From contig CANMQH010000001.1 of the NCBI GenBank assembly GCA_947499935.1, positions 186,001-250,000 of the forward strand: a stretch of DNA of 64,000 bases, written 5' to 3'. The stretch is from an uncultured Algibacter sp. Its GTDB lineage: Bacteria > Bacteroidota > Bacteroidia > Flavobacteriales > Flavobacteriaceae. Below are positions 27,947-36,584 of this stretch, piece by piece (position 1 is the stretch's first letter; each line of letters starts with the position of its first letter). The position numbers were made by a program, and so were the translations under genes. The notes under the pieces are model-generated. The model saw nothing but the letters and a program-made list of their open reading frames with translations, had not been told where the DNA came from and did not search any database.

Positions 27947-27983
27947 GTCCCCTATCCTTTGGAGAGGGCGGAGGGAGAGGATG
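27947..27983. repeat. GC-rich dispersed repeat D, copy 3 (runs into argB start)
   Basis: GTCCCCTATCCTTTGGAGAG then GGCGGAGGGAGAGGATGG. The purine-rich end places GGAGGGAGAGG directly before the argB ATG at 27981, an accidental or exapted ribosome-binding site in a genome that rarely uses one. Confidence 0.65.
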
Positions 27984-28757
27984 GAAAAACTATCAATTGT
28001 AAAAATAGGCGGAAACATCATTGAAGATGAATCTTCGTTACTAGCATTTCTAAAATTATTTTCTAATTTAGAAGGCAAGAAAATTTTAGTGCATGGTGGC
28101 GGTAAACGTGCAACACATATAGCATCTAAACTAGGCATAGCATCTAAGATGATTAATGGGAGACGAATTACAGATGCCGAAACATTAGAAGTCATCACTA
28201 TGGTTTATGGTGGTCTGGTAAATAAAAATGTGGTGGCGAAATTACAAGCCTTAAACACGAATGCTATAGGTTTAACAGGTGCAGATATAAATAGTATCCA
28301 ATCCGATAAAAGACCTGTAAAAGAGATAGATTTCGGTTTTGTAGGTGATGTTAAAAAAGTGGCCCATGAGTCTATCGATAAATTAATTCAAGCCGATTTT
28401 ACTCCTGTTTTTTGTGCTATTACGCATGATGGTATGGGACAATTATTAAATACCAATGCCGATACTATTACCTCGCAAGTCGCTGTTGGTATGAGTAAAT
28501 TATACGATACTTCTATATATTATTGTTTTGAATTGAATGGCGTTTTAGAAGATATAAACGATAAAAACTCCGTAGTAAAGCATATCGATTCAGAGAAATA
28601 TCAAGAGCTATTAAAGCAAGGTATTATTGCCGATGGGATGCTTCCAAAATTAGAAAACTGTTTTGATGCTTTGCAAAATGGCGTAAATACTATTAATATG
28701 GGAAATACATCGATGTTAACTCAAGAAAATGATAATTTTACAACCATAACCTTATAA
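27981..28757 (+). CDS. argB: Acetylglutamate (or succinylglutamate) kinase
   Basis: Phosphorylates the acyl-glutamate gamma-carboxyl. 258 residues, the short arginine-insensitive length (arginine-inhibited forms have an extra N-terminal helix). IVKIGGNIIED, ILVHGGGKRATHIASKLGI, NINADTITSQVA-like NTNADTITSQVAV and GMLPKLENCFDALQNGV are all typical. It ends one base before argE. Absence of the N-terminal helix suggests control lies elsewhere, for example at the leader RNA. Confidence 0.94.
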   Translation: MEKLSIVKIGGNIIEDESSLLAFLKLFSNLEGKKILVHGGGKRATHIASKLGIASKMINGRRITDAETLEVITMVYGGLVNKNVVAKLQALNTNAIGLTGADINSIQSDKRPVKEIDFGFVGDVKKVAHESIDKLIQADFTPVFCAITHDGMGQLLNTNADTITSQVAVGMSKLYDTSIYYCFELNGVLEDINDKNSVVKHIDSEKYQELLKQGIIADGMLPKLENCFDALQNGVNTINMGNTSMLTQENDNFTTITL

Positions 28758-28758
28758 C

Positions 28759-29826
28759 ATGACGGAACAAGAATTAACACAAGATGCGATATCACTTTTA
28801 AAAAAACTGATAGAAACACAATCTTTTTCATCGGAAGAGGATGTAACCGCATCGCATATTGAAGATTGGTTTAAGCGTTATGATATAGATTTTAAACGCA
28901 CACTCAATAATGTTTGGGCGGTTAATAAATATTTTGATGACAGCAAACCAACCTTGTTACTTAATTCACATCACGATACCGTAAAACCAAATAATGCCTA
29001 CACAAGAAACCCGCTAAAAGCAGATGTAGAAGACGGGAAATTATATGGTTTAGGAAGTAATGATGCAGGTGGGTGTCTAGTATCGTTAATGGCAACATTT
29101 ACTCATTTTTATAATCAAAAGGATTTAAAATATAATTTGGTTATTGTCGCTTCCGCGGAAGAAGAAAGCAGTGGGTCAAACGGATTAAATAGTATGTTGC
29201 CTATTATCCCAAAAATAGATGTTGCCATTGTTGGAGAGCCTACGTTAATGAATTTAGCAGTAGCCGAAAAAGGCTTAGTCGTTTTTGATGCCGTTATAGA
29301 AGGCACACCAAGTCACGCCGCACACCCAAACGATAATAATGCTATTTATAACACGATTGAAGTATTGCAATGGTTTAAAGATTTAAAATTTGAAAAAAGT
29401 TCTGAAGCTTTAGGCGATGTGAAGTTAACAGTCACTCAAATTAATGCAGGTAAACAACATAATGTGGTGCCAGCAGATGTTAAACTAGTGATTGATGTTC
29501 GTGTTAATGATGCATATAGCAATGCAGAAATTGCAGAATTTTTGCAAGAAAATGCACCGTGTACAAATATTACACCGCGTAGTTTACGTTTAAACTCATC
29601 GTCCATCCCAGTAGATCATGATTTGGTGAAGGCAGGTATTTCTATGGGAAGAACCACTTATGGGTCGCCTACATTATCAGATCAAGCGGTATTATCATGT
29701 CCGAGTTTAAAATTAGGGCCAGGAGATAGTACACGTTCACATTCAGCCGATGAATTTATTTATGTGAATGAAATAGAAGAGGGTGTGAAAATTTATATTG
29801 AATTGCTTAATCGGGTGATTGTTTAA
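28759..29826 (+). CDS. argE: M20 family deacylase, acyl-ornithine/acyl-citrulline deacylase
   Basis: Zinc peptidase-family enzyme that removes the acyl group late in arginine synthesis. 355 residues. Metal motifs: SHHDTVKP (His71, Asp73), GLGSNDAGGCLVSL, the catalytic/ligand acidic pair in ASAEEESSGSNGL, and the dimerisation domain starting near EKGLVVFDAVIEGTPSHAAHP. In a cluster with an acyl-ornithine transcarbamylase its physiological substrate is probably N-acyl-citrulline rather than acyl-ornithine (inference). It is one base after argB. Confidence 0.9.
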   Translation: MTEQELTQDAISLLKKLIETQSFSSEEDVTASHIEDWFKRYDIDFKRTLNNVWAVNKYFDDSKPTLLLNSHHDTVKPNNAYTRNPLKADVEDGKLYGLGSNDAGGCLVSLMATFTHFYNQKDLKYNLVIVASAEEESSGSNGLNSMLPIIPKIDVAIVGEPTLMNLAVAEKGLVVFDAVIEGTPSHAAHPNDNNAIYNTIEVLQWFKDLKFEKSSEALGDVKLTVTQINAGKQHNVVPADVKLVIDVRVNDAYSNAEIAEFLQENAPCTNITPRSLRLNSSSIPVDHDLVKAGISMGRTTYGSPTLSDQAVLSCPSLKLGPGDSTRSHSADEFIYVNEIEEGVKIYIELLNRVIV

Positions 29827-29833
29827 AAAAATG

Positions 29834-29866
29834 AGACCTGTCAGGTTTTTAAAACCTGACAGGTCT
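29834..29866. repeat. Palindromic dispersed repeat A, copy 4 (argE-argH gap)
   Basis: Same 33-bp dyad, 7 bases after the argE stop. A degenerate relative (AAGGTTTCTAAAATCTTGTAG) follows near 29889. Confidence 0.95.
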
Positions 29867-29968
29867 GAAATTACACTAAACATCCTATAAGGTTTCTAAA
29901 ATCTTGTAGAGATGAAATAAAATAATAACTAAAAATGAAAGTAGGGATTTCTGCTTTCGAAGAAACTT

Positions 29969-31243
29969 ATGAAACTCTGGGATAAAGGTATATCAATCGA
30001 TAAAAAAATAGAGCAATTTACCGTTGGAAATGATAGGGAGATAGACATCCATATTGCAAAGTATGATGTTATTGCCTCTAGAGCACATGCTAAAATGCTT
30101 CAAAAAATAGGCATTATTTCTGTAGAAGAATTAGTAGAGTTACTGGGCGGTTTAAAAGTTTTAGAAACACAAATTGAAAATGGAACATTTGTTATTGATG
30201 AACAATTTGAAGATGTACATTCTAAAATAGAATTCGAACTAACAAAGTCTTTAGGTGAGGTTGGAAAAAAAATACATACCGCACGTTCTAGAAATGATCA
30301 AGTTTTAGTAGCCTGTCACTTATATTATAAAGACCATTTGGGTTTAATAAAAGCCAAAACAAAAACGCTTTTTGAAACGCTTTTAGGTTTAGCTGATAGA
30401 TATAAAGATAAAGTTTTACCAGGGTATACGCATTTACAAGTGGCCATGCCGTCATCATTTGGATTATGGTTTTCGGCCTATGCCGAATTAATGATTGACG
30501 ATGTATTTTTAATTGATGCCGCTATTAAAACGGTAGACCAAAATCCGTTAGGCTCTGCGGCGGGTTATGGAAGTTCGTTTCCCATTGACAGAGCGTTAAC
30601 TACCAAAGAAATGGGCTTTGCAACACTAAAATATAACGTAGTTGCTGCACAAATGGGTCGTGGTAAAAATGAACGTACTATTGCTGCTGCTTTAGGAGGT
30701 TTGTGTAATACGCTTTCACGTTTTGCCATGGATGTATGTTTGTATATGAGTCAGAATTTTGGTTTTATTTCTTTTCCGGACGAATTGACAACAGGAAGTA
30801 GTATTATGCCACACAAAAAAAATCCTGATGTTTTTGAACTAATTCGTGGGAAGTGCAATAAAATACAAGCATTACAAAGTGAAATGATTTTAATTACCAA
30901 TAACTTGCCTAGTGGTTACCATAGAGATTTTCAGTTATTAAAAGAAAATATGATTGCTGCTTTTGAAACGTTAAAAGATATTCTGGATATTTTTAATTAT
31001 TCTATTCAACAAATTATTGTTAAAGATATTGATATTCATGATGATAAGTATAAGTACTTGTTTACCGTAGATAATATTAATACGTTGGTTGTTGAAGGGC
31101 AAAGTTTTAGAGAAGCTTATCAAAAAATTGGAGGGCAAGTGCAAGATGGTACATATGTGCCAGATACTTCTAAAAAGCACACACATGAAGGGAGTATTCA
31201 TAATTTGTGTTTGGATGAAATTAGAGGGAAGTTTCCTCTTTAA
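29969..31243 (+). CDS. argH: Argininosuccinate lyase
   Basis: Cleaves argininosuccinate to arginine and fumarate. 424 residues. The superfamily signature GSSIMPHKKNPD is near residue 276 and contains the catalytic Ser; HTARSRNDQVL near 110 is the second conserved block and HLQVAMPSSFG the third. It is somewhat shorter than the 457 residues of E. coli, as in other Bacteroidota. It closes the arginine/proline cluster. Confidence 0.95.
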   Translation: MKLWDKGISIDKKIEQFTVGNDREIDIHIAKYDVIASRAHAKMLQKIGIISVEELVELLGGLKVLETQIENGTFVIDEQFEDVHSKIEFELTKSLGEVGKKIHTARSRNDQVLVACHLYYKDHLGLIKAKTKTLFETLLGLADRYKDKVLPGYTHLQVAMPSSFGLWFSAYAELMIDDVFLIDAAIKTVDQNPLGSAAGYGSSFPIDRALTTKEMGFATLKYNVVAAQMGRGKNERTIAAALGGLCNTLSRFAMDVCLYMSQNFGFISFPDELTTGSSIMPHKKNPDVFELIRGKCNKIQALQSEMILITNNLPSGYHRDFQLLKENMIAAFETLKDILDIFNYSIQQIIVKDIDIHDDKYKYLFTVDNINTLVVEGQSFREAYQKIGGQVQDGTYVPDTSKKHTHEGSIHNLCLDEIRGKFPL

Positions 31244-31309
31244 TAATTAGTTTGTTACCAAAGTTGTTAAAAGTTTAAGTGAATTAATTAATAATATAAA
31301 ATAGAGTCA

Positions 31310-31774
31310 ATGAAAAAATCGGTTATATTCTTATCTGTTGTTCTATTGTTTTTAGGATGTTCTGCTTTGATGGGAGAAGAAGTTGGAAGGCTTAAAATTA
31401 ATGCGTTGAGTATTGAGAAAAATAAAAATTTGATTGTAAAGGAGACTAGTTTGCATCTTAAAAAAGATGACGAAATTGCGATTTGGTCTGATATAGATGT
31501 AGAATACGAAGGTGATATTGATTTAATATTTAGGATTGGTATAGATAGAAATGGTGAAGAGTACGGAGGGCTTGAAATTAATCCAATGGATAAAAGTATA
31601 ACAATTGGAGAGTTTAAAACATCCATAAATAATAAAACCAATTGGAGCTTTGTTGGAAAAAATTCAAAAATTAAAATTGAAGAAGATGGGGAATATACTT
31701 TTAAAGGACTTTTAGTTTCTTCAGATAACCCAAGTTTAAAAATAACAAAGGCAGAAATTGTATTAAAGAAATAA
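31310..31774 (+). CDS. Small lipoprotein, function unknown
   Basis: 154 residues that I do not recognise. The lipoprotein signal has lipobox LFLGC with Cys17. The mature part is beta-rich, with alternating strands and many charged residues (KDDEIAIWSDIDVEYEGDIDLIFRIGID), and ends without a membrane segment. It might be a periplasmic or outer-membrane beta-sandwich. It follows argH by 66 bases on the same strand but has no metabolic connection. Confidence 0.7.
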   Translation: MKKSVIFLSVVLLFLGCSALMGEEVGRLKINALSIEKNKNLIVKETSLHLKKDDEIAIWSDIDVEYEGDIDLIFRIGIDRNGEEYGGLEINPMDKSITIGEFKTSINNKTNWSFVGKNSKIKIEEDGEYTFKGLLVSSDNPSLKITKAEIVLKK

Positions 31775-31956
31775 TTACTGCAATGTTTACGATTTTGTTA
31801 TAGTACATAAGGAAAGATAAAAGAAGATTAACCTATCTATATTTTGTAAATGAACTTATATATGTAGTTTTAGGAAGATTTTGTTTGGATAAAGTAACAA
31901 GACTTATCAGATTTAAGTTTTTTAGAATTAGTAAGTGTACTTGGGCATTGGTTATT

Positions 31957-31986
31957 AAAAAAGCGCATTTGGTTAAATGCGCTTTT
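31957..31986. terminator. Bidirectional terminator between small lipoprotein and leuB
   Basis: AAAAGCGCATTT and AAATGCGCTTTT form a perfect 12-bp stem around GGTT, with the A and T runs on both sides. Confidence 0.85.
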
Positions 31987-32037
31987 AAGGACTCTTCAAT
32001 ACGTCTAGTTTAATTTTTTTGTGACTAATTCAAATAA

Positions 32038-33156
32038 TTAAATTATTGTAGATTGTCCTAAGTGTATATTGGTAAAGTTTAAGTTAGTTTCATCTGGATT
32101 ATGAATAAAATCCTCAATAAAATCTCCAACTTTTGTGGTGGTTATATTGTCGTATTTGGTATTTAAATCTGGTGTGGTTATGTGAAGCTTTAAAGATTTG
32201 TCTACACCTTCTCTAACTAAAGCGGCTTCATCGTTAAGTCCAAAATGGTCTAAAAGCATAGCAGCCGATAATATAGAGGCTATTGGGTTAGCAATACCTT
32301 TGTTTGCTGCTTTTGAATAAGCACCGTGAATGGGCTCAAACATGGCATGTTTATCACCAATAGATGCTGAGGCTAATAAGCCAATAGAACCAACAATAAC
32401 GCTAGCTTCTTCAGATAGAATGTCTCCAAACATATTTTCTGTTAATATAACATCAAACTGTTTTGGGTTAATAATGAGCTGCATAGCTGCATTATCAATA
32501 TACATATAATGAGTTTCTACTTTGGGATATTGAAGTGCAATTTCTTGTACCACACGACGCCAAAGTCTTGAGCTTTCTAAAACGTTAGCTTTGTCTACTA
32601 AAGTTAATTTTTGCTTGCGGGATTGTGCGGATTTAAAGGCTAAGTGAGCAATGCGCTCTATTTCAAATCTGTTATATTCACATGTGTCTGAGGCTGTGTT
32701 GCCATTTTCACTTAGTGTTCTTTTACCAAAATAAATACCACCTGTAAGTTCTCGATAAATAAGAATGTTGGTGTCTTTTATTTGCTTTACTTTTAATGAA
32801 GATTTATTAAGTAAATCTTCATAAGAAATTATAGGTCTTATGTTTGTATATAATCCTAATGCTTTACGAATGCCCAAAAGACCTTGTTCTGGACGGATCT
32901 TAGCATTTGGGTCTAAATCATAAGATGTGTTTCCAATGGCGCCAAATAATATAGCATCGGCTTTTTCGCAACAATCTATGGTTTCTTCTGGAAGCGGATT
33001 TCCAGTTTGTTCAATAGCACTGGCTCCTAATAATGCTGTTTTGAATGTAAATACATGGTTAAACTCCATAGCAATAGCTTTCAAGACTTTTAAGGCTTGT
33101 GCGGTTACTTCTGGTCCAATACCATCGCCTGGTAAAACGGCAATATTTAGTTTCAT
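32038..33156 (-). CDS. leuB: 3-isopropylmalate dehydrogenase
   Basis: NAD-dependent oxidative decarboxylation in leucine synthesis. 372 residues. N-terminal AVLPGDGIGPEVTAQALKVL, substrate region RPEQGLLGIRKALGLYTNIRP, and the metal/NAD signature LTENMFGDILSEEASVIVGSIGLL. GAYSKAANKGIANP follows. It lies 11 bases after leuA on the same strand. leuC and leuD are not in this window. Confidence 0.95.
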   Translation of the reverse strand: MKLNIAVLPGDGIGPEVTAQALKVLKAIAMEFNHVFTFKTALLGASAIEQTGNPLPEETIDCCEKADAILFGAIGNTSYDLDPNAKIRPEQGLLGIRKALGLYTNIRPIISYEDLLNKSSLKVKQIKDTNILIYRELTGGIYFGKRTLSENGNTASDTCEYNRFEIERIAHLAFKSAQSRKQKLTLVDKANVLESSRLWRRVVQEIALQYPKVETHYMYIDNAAMQLIINPKQFDVILTENMFGDILSEEASVIVGSIGLLASASIGDKHAMFEPIHGAYSKAANKGIANPIASILSAAMLLDHFGLNDEAALVREGVDKSLKLHITTPDLNTKYDNITTTKVGDFIEDFIHNPDETNLNFTNIHLGQSTII

Positions 33157-33167
33157 TACAATATAAA

Positions 33168-34343
33168 TTAGGCTGAGATAATCTCGTTGTACACCTTGCT
33201 GTTTTCTATAATATGGTGGATGTCTGAATCTCCCACTTGTTTCTTTTTGTCGGCAAAGTCTAAGAAGTTTACATAAATCTCATCCAATTGCAGTTTTGTT
33301 AGTTCGTAACCAATATTTTTTGCTCTGTAGGCTAATGCAGCTCTACCACTTCTAGCGGTAAGTACTATTGCAGATTCTGTAACACCAACATCTTTTGGGT
33401 CTATAATTTCGTATGTTTCACGATTTTTTATTACACCATCTTGATGTATACCAGAACTATGCGCAAATGCATTAGCTCCCACTATAGCTTTATTAGGTTG
33501 TGTATATATACCCATCCTGTCTGATACCAATTGGCTAATGCCGTAAAGCATTTCGGTTTTAATATTAGTATCTAAATTAAGGTATGGATGCTGTTTTAAA
33601 ATCATAACAACTTCTTCTAAAGCTGTGTTGCCTGCGCGTTCTCCAATACCATTAATAGTACACTCAATTTGTCTAGCACCATTAATAACACCTTCTATAG
33701 AGTTTGCCGTAGCTAAACCCAAATCGTTATGACAATGGCATGATAAAATAGCTTTATCTATGCCTTTTACGTTTTCTTTTAAATATTTTATTTTTGCACC
33801 GTACTCGTTTGGTAAACAATATCCTGTGGTGTCTGGAATATTTAAAACGGTAGCTCCTGCTTTAATAACAGCTTCGCAAACACGTGCTAAATAAGCATTG
33901 TCTGTTCTGCCAGCATCTTCAGCAAAAAATTCTACATCTTCAACAAATGTCTTAGCATAACTCACAGCTTTAACTGCACGTTCAATAACAGCGTCTTGCG
34001 TAGATTTGAACTTGAACTTTATATGCGATTCTGAAGTCCCAATACCAGTATGTATTCTTGGCTTTTTTGCAAGTTTTAATGCTTCGCCCGCTACTTTAAT
34101 GTCATTTTCAACCGAACGAGTTAAACCACAAACCGTAGCATTTTTAATGATTTTAGAAATCTCTTGAACAGATTTAAAATCACCTGGACTAGATACTGGA
34201 AAACCAGCTTCAATAACATCGACACCTAAAATATCTAGCTGTTCTGCTATGATTAATTTTTGTTCGGTATTTAGTTTACAGCCAGGGACTTGCTCACCAT
34301 CTCTTAAGGTTGTATCAAAAATTTGGACGTGATTATCAGACAT
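33168..34343 (-). CDS. leuA: 2-isopropylmalate synthase, catalytic domain only
   Basis: Condenses acetyl-CoA with 2-oxoisovalerate, the first step to leucine. Motifs: [13 protein letters not shown] (9-21), [19 protein letters not shown] (metal His pair) and [21 protein letters not shown]. At 391 residues the protein ends after the catalytic barrel and helical subdomain. The C-terminal allosteric domain of about 130 residues that binds leucine in E. coli LeuA (523 residues) is missing. The gene appears intact, so this is a short form rather than a truncation. Homocitrate synthase is a less likely alternative. Confidence 0.9.
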   Translation of the reverse strand: MSDNHVQIFDTTLRDGEQVPGCKLNTEQKLIIAEQLDILGVDVIEAGFPVSSPGDFKSVQEISKIIKNATVCGLTRSVENDIKVAGEALKLAKKPRIHTGIGTSESHIKFKFKSTQDAVIERAVKAVSYAKTFVEDVEFFAEDAGRTDNAYLARVCEAVIKAGATVLNIPDTTGYCLPNEYGAKIKYLKENVKGIDKAILSCHCHNDLGLATANSIEGVINGARQIECTINGIGERAGNTALEEVVMILKQHPYLNLDTNIKTEMLYGISQLVSDRMGIYTQPNKAIVGANAFAHSSGIHQDGVIKNRETYEIIDPKDVGVTESAIVLTARSGRAALAYRAKNIGYELTKLQLDEIYVNFLDFADKKKQVGDSDIHHIIENSKVYNEIISA

Positions 34344-34492
34344 TTCTTTAAAATATATTTTCTTATTATTCTACGAATGTATATTTTGGTTTATTAAATT
34401 GAGAATTCAACATGCTATTTTTACGATGTTTAACCTCTCGTGAGTTTAGTTAAGTAATTGTAAATAAGTTAATTAGTATTGTTTTTATAACT

Positions 34493-36040
34493 ATGACAAG
34501 AGAGCAAAAAGATAATTTGTTTGTTTTAATAAAGTCGTTATCTAAGTCCGAGAAAAGGCAATTTAAGCTTTATGTTGGTCGATTGGGGGTTAATGACGAC
34601 TCTAAATTTTTAACCTTATTTAATATTTTAGACAAGCTTTCTACATATGATGAAACCGTTATTTTAAAAAAGGGTATTGTTAAAAAACAACAATTGTCTA
34701 ATTTAAAAGCGCATCTATATAAACAGATACTAATTAGTTTACGATTAAACCCTTCACATCAAAATGCAAGAATCCAAATACGTGAACAGCTAGATTTTGC
34801 TACTATTTTATACCACAAAGGGCTTTATAAACAAAGTCTTAAAATTCTAGATAAAGCCAAAGGTTTAGCTATTGCTAACGAAGAGAAAAATGTAGCCTAC
34901 GAGATTGTAGAACTAGAAAAAGTTATAGAGTCTCAATATATTACGCGCAGTCTTAGTAACAGAGCCGATGAGCTTTCTATACAGGCCAAAGAATTAAGCC
35001 AGCAAAACGTATTAGCTAGTAAGCTTTCTAATTTATCATTACAACTATACGGACAGTTTTTAAAAACAGGTTACGTAAAAAATAAATCTGAAACTAAACG
35101 AATTACTGAATATTTTAATGATAGACTTCCCAAATACGATATTAACGAGTTAGGGTTTAGAGAGAAATTATGGCTTTACAAGGCACGTTTATGGTATAGT
35201 TTTTTAACTCAAGATTTTTTGTCTTGTTTTAAATATGCTTCAAAATGGGTAGACTTGTTTTATGAAAATAAAGATATGATTGTTTTGAATCCAGTCTTTT
35301 TTTTAAGAGGAAATCATTATCTATTAGAAGCCTTATTTTATCTTAGGCAGCATGAAAAATTTAAAGAAGCCTTAATTAGATTTGAAACGGATACTAATCA
35401 AAGTTGGTTTCCTTATGATGATAATATAGATGGGCTTTCTTTTTTATATATCTACAATAATAAATTTAATTTACATTTTATAGAAGGTAGTTTTGATGAA
35501 GGTTTACCGCTTATTGACATTGTTTTAGAGCGTTTAAAAAGTTATAAAAACCGTATTGATGAGCACCACGTTATGGTGTTTTATTACAAGATTGCTAGTA
35601 TGTATTTTGGTGCGGGCGAAAACAAAAAATGTATTTATTTTTTAGAAAAAATTATTAGTAATAAGTCTTTGCAAATGCGTGAAGATTTGCTTTGTTTTTC
35701 TAGAATTTTAAATCTTGTAGCACATTATGAGGCTGGATTGGATTATAATCTGGATGTTTTAATTAAAAGCACGTACAAGTTTTTAATAAAAATGGAAGAT
35801 TTATACGAAGTACAAAAAGAATTTATTAAATTTTTAAGAGGCTTGGGCGACATTTATCCGCATGAGGTTAAAAAAGAATTTATTAAGCTTCATAAAAAGC
35901 TAAAAGAGTTTGAAGATGACCCATACCAAAGCCGTGCGTTTTTGTATTTGGATATTATTTCTTGGTTAGAGTCTAAAATTCAGGATAAACCTATAGGTCT
36001 TATTATAAGAAATAAGTTTTATAATGTTAAGAATGATTGA
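34493..36040 (+). CDS. Large helical-repeat (TPR-like) cytoplasmic protein, function unknown
   Basis: 515 residues, no signal peptide and no membrane segment. It is almost entirely alpha-helical with repeated pairs (LYHKGLYKQSLKILDKAKGLAIANEEKN and similar), as in tetratricopeptide solenoids. The start MTREQKDNLFVLIKSLSKSEKRQFKLYV looks like a small N-terminal helical domain. It is divergent from leuA and upstream of the SAM-I leader. I do not recognise a function; scaffolding or protein-protein contacts are likely. Confidence 0.78.
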   Translation: MTREQKDNLFVLIKSLSKSEKRQFKLYVGRLGVNDDSKFLTLFNILDKLSTYDETVILKKGIVKKQQLSNLKAHLYKQILISLRLNPSHQNARIQIREQLDFATILYHKGLYKQSLKILDKAKGLAIANEEKNVAYEIVELEKVIESQYITRSLSNRADELSIQAKELSQQNVLASKLSNLSLQLYGQFLKTGYVKNKSETKRITEYFNDRLPKYDINELGFREKLWLYKARLWYSFLTQDFLSCFKYASKWVDLFYENKDMIVLNPVFFLRGNHYLLEALFYLRQHEKFKEALIRFETDTNQSWFPYDDNIDGLSFLYIYNNKFNLHFIEGSFDEGLPLIDIVLERLKSYKNRIDEHHVMVFYYKIASMYFGAGENKKCIYFLEKIISNKSLQMREDLLCFSRILNLVAHYEAGLDYNLDVLIKSTYKFLIKMEDLYEVQKEFIKFLRGLGDIYPHEVKKEFIKLHKKLKEFEDDPYQSRAFLYLDIISWLESKIQDKPIGLIIRNKFYNVKND

Positions 36041-36078
36041 TGCTAAATTTTACTAAAATTAAAATTTCTATAAAAAAA

Positions 36079-36111
36079 TTTGGATATTAACTTTTTCTGA
36101 CCGAATATTTG
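36079..36111 (+). promoter_or_regulatory. Candidate promoter of the SAM-I leader
   Basis: TTTG at 36079-36082 and AATATTTG at 36104-36111 with a 21-base gap approximate the Bacteroidetes promoter. The aptamer begins about 30 bases later. Confidence 0.35.
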
Positions 36112-36139
36112 CACTCACAAAGTTCAATGACTTATTGAA

Positions 36140-36265
36140 ATGTTATCAAGAAAGGTGGAGGGATTAGACCCGCTGAAACCTTAGCAACCCTTTAAACTTA
36201 TTAAAGAAGGTGCTAAATTCTACTTAAACAACCAATTCATTTATTGGTGTTTGGATAGATAACTA
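36140..36265 (+). promoter_or_regulatory. SAM-I (S-box) riboswitch
   Basis: P1 is GTTATC (36142-36147) with GATAAC (36258-36263). Inside are the conserved core pieces in order: CAAGAAAGGTGGAGGGA, then GACCCGCTGAAACC, TTAGCAACC, and AAGAAGGTGCTAAATTC. These match the S-box consensus for the kink-turn and ligand pocket. It lies about 320 bases upstream of the MetX-ThrA fusion gene, so SAM should lower expression of methionine-branch enzymes. Confidence 0.92.
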
Positions 36266-36267
36266 AC

Positions 36268-36288
36268 AAAATTACACCATGTAATTTT
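36268..36288 (+). promoter_or_regulatory. Hairpin after SAM-I aptamer, possible expression platform
   Basis: AAAATTACA and TGTAATTTT form a perfect 9-bp AT-rich stem around CCA, followed by AT-rich sequence with a T run about 15 bases later. It is a weak intrinsic terminator at best. Confidence 0.4.
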
Positions 36289-36477
36289 ATAATTCTTTAT
36301 AACATTTTTTTAATAGTATATGTAACGCATGAGCCGTTATATTGTACAGAACACGTTTAGGCTGTTGTGTTTGGAGATTTCCAACCTTACTAGGTTTTTA
36401 CAACCTGAAAAGTCTATAAGAAAGCTGCAAGATTGTAAAAATCTTGTAATTAGAGAAATGACATTAACGGATAAACC

Positions 36478-36567
36478 CGCGTTAGGGATTGCAGAGAAAA
36501 GCCCACAGCGACCCCGAAAGGTGGGAGTGAGGACTTGTAACGGAAAGCCCGACCCTTGTGGTAACGC
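36478..36567. repeat. Dispersed repeat C, copy 2 (between SAM-I switch and metX-thrA)
   Basis: A 90-bp element from CGCGTTAGGGATTGCAGAG to GACCCTTGTGGTAACGC, matching 22735-22819. It is inserted between the riboswitch and the start codon, so the leader RNA carries it. A separate small hairpin, CAAGATT/AATCTTG, lies at 36428-36446. The 80-codon frame through this region is not a gene. Confidence 0.85.
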
Positions 36568-36584
36568 CTAAATAAAAATAAAGA

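Noticed and set aside
21408-29866. CRISPR array from the repeated palindromes
   Set aside because: Copies are kilobases apart with genes between them, not regularly spaced, and no cas genes are present.
34376-34425. 15-residue minus-strand frame ([15 protein letters not shown]) just before leuA as a leucine leader peptide
   Set aside because: Only one Leu codon and no terminator or alternative hairpin follows, so no attenuator can be supported.
36329-36571. 80-codon frame between the SAM-I switch and the fusion gene
   Set aside because: It runs through riboswitch-downstream hairpins and repeat C; composition and the repeat origin show it is not a gene.
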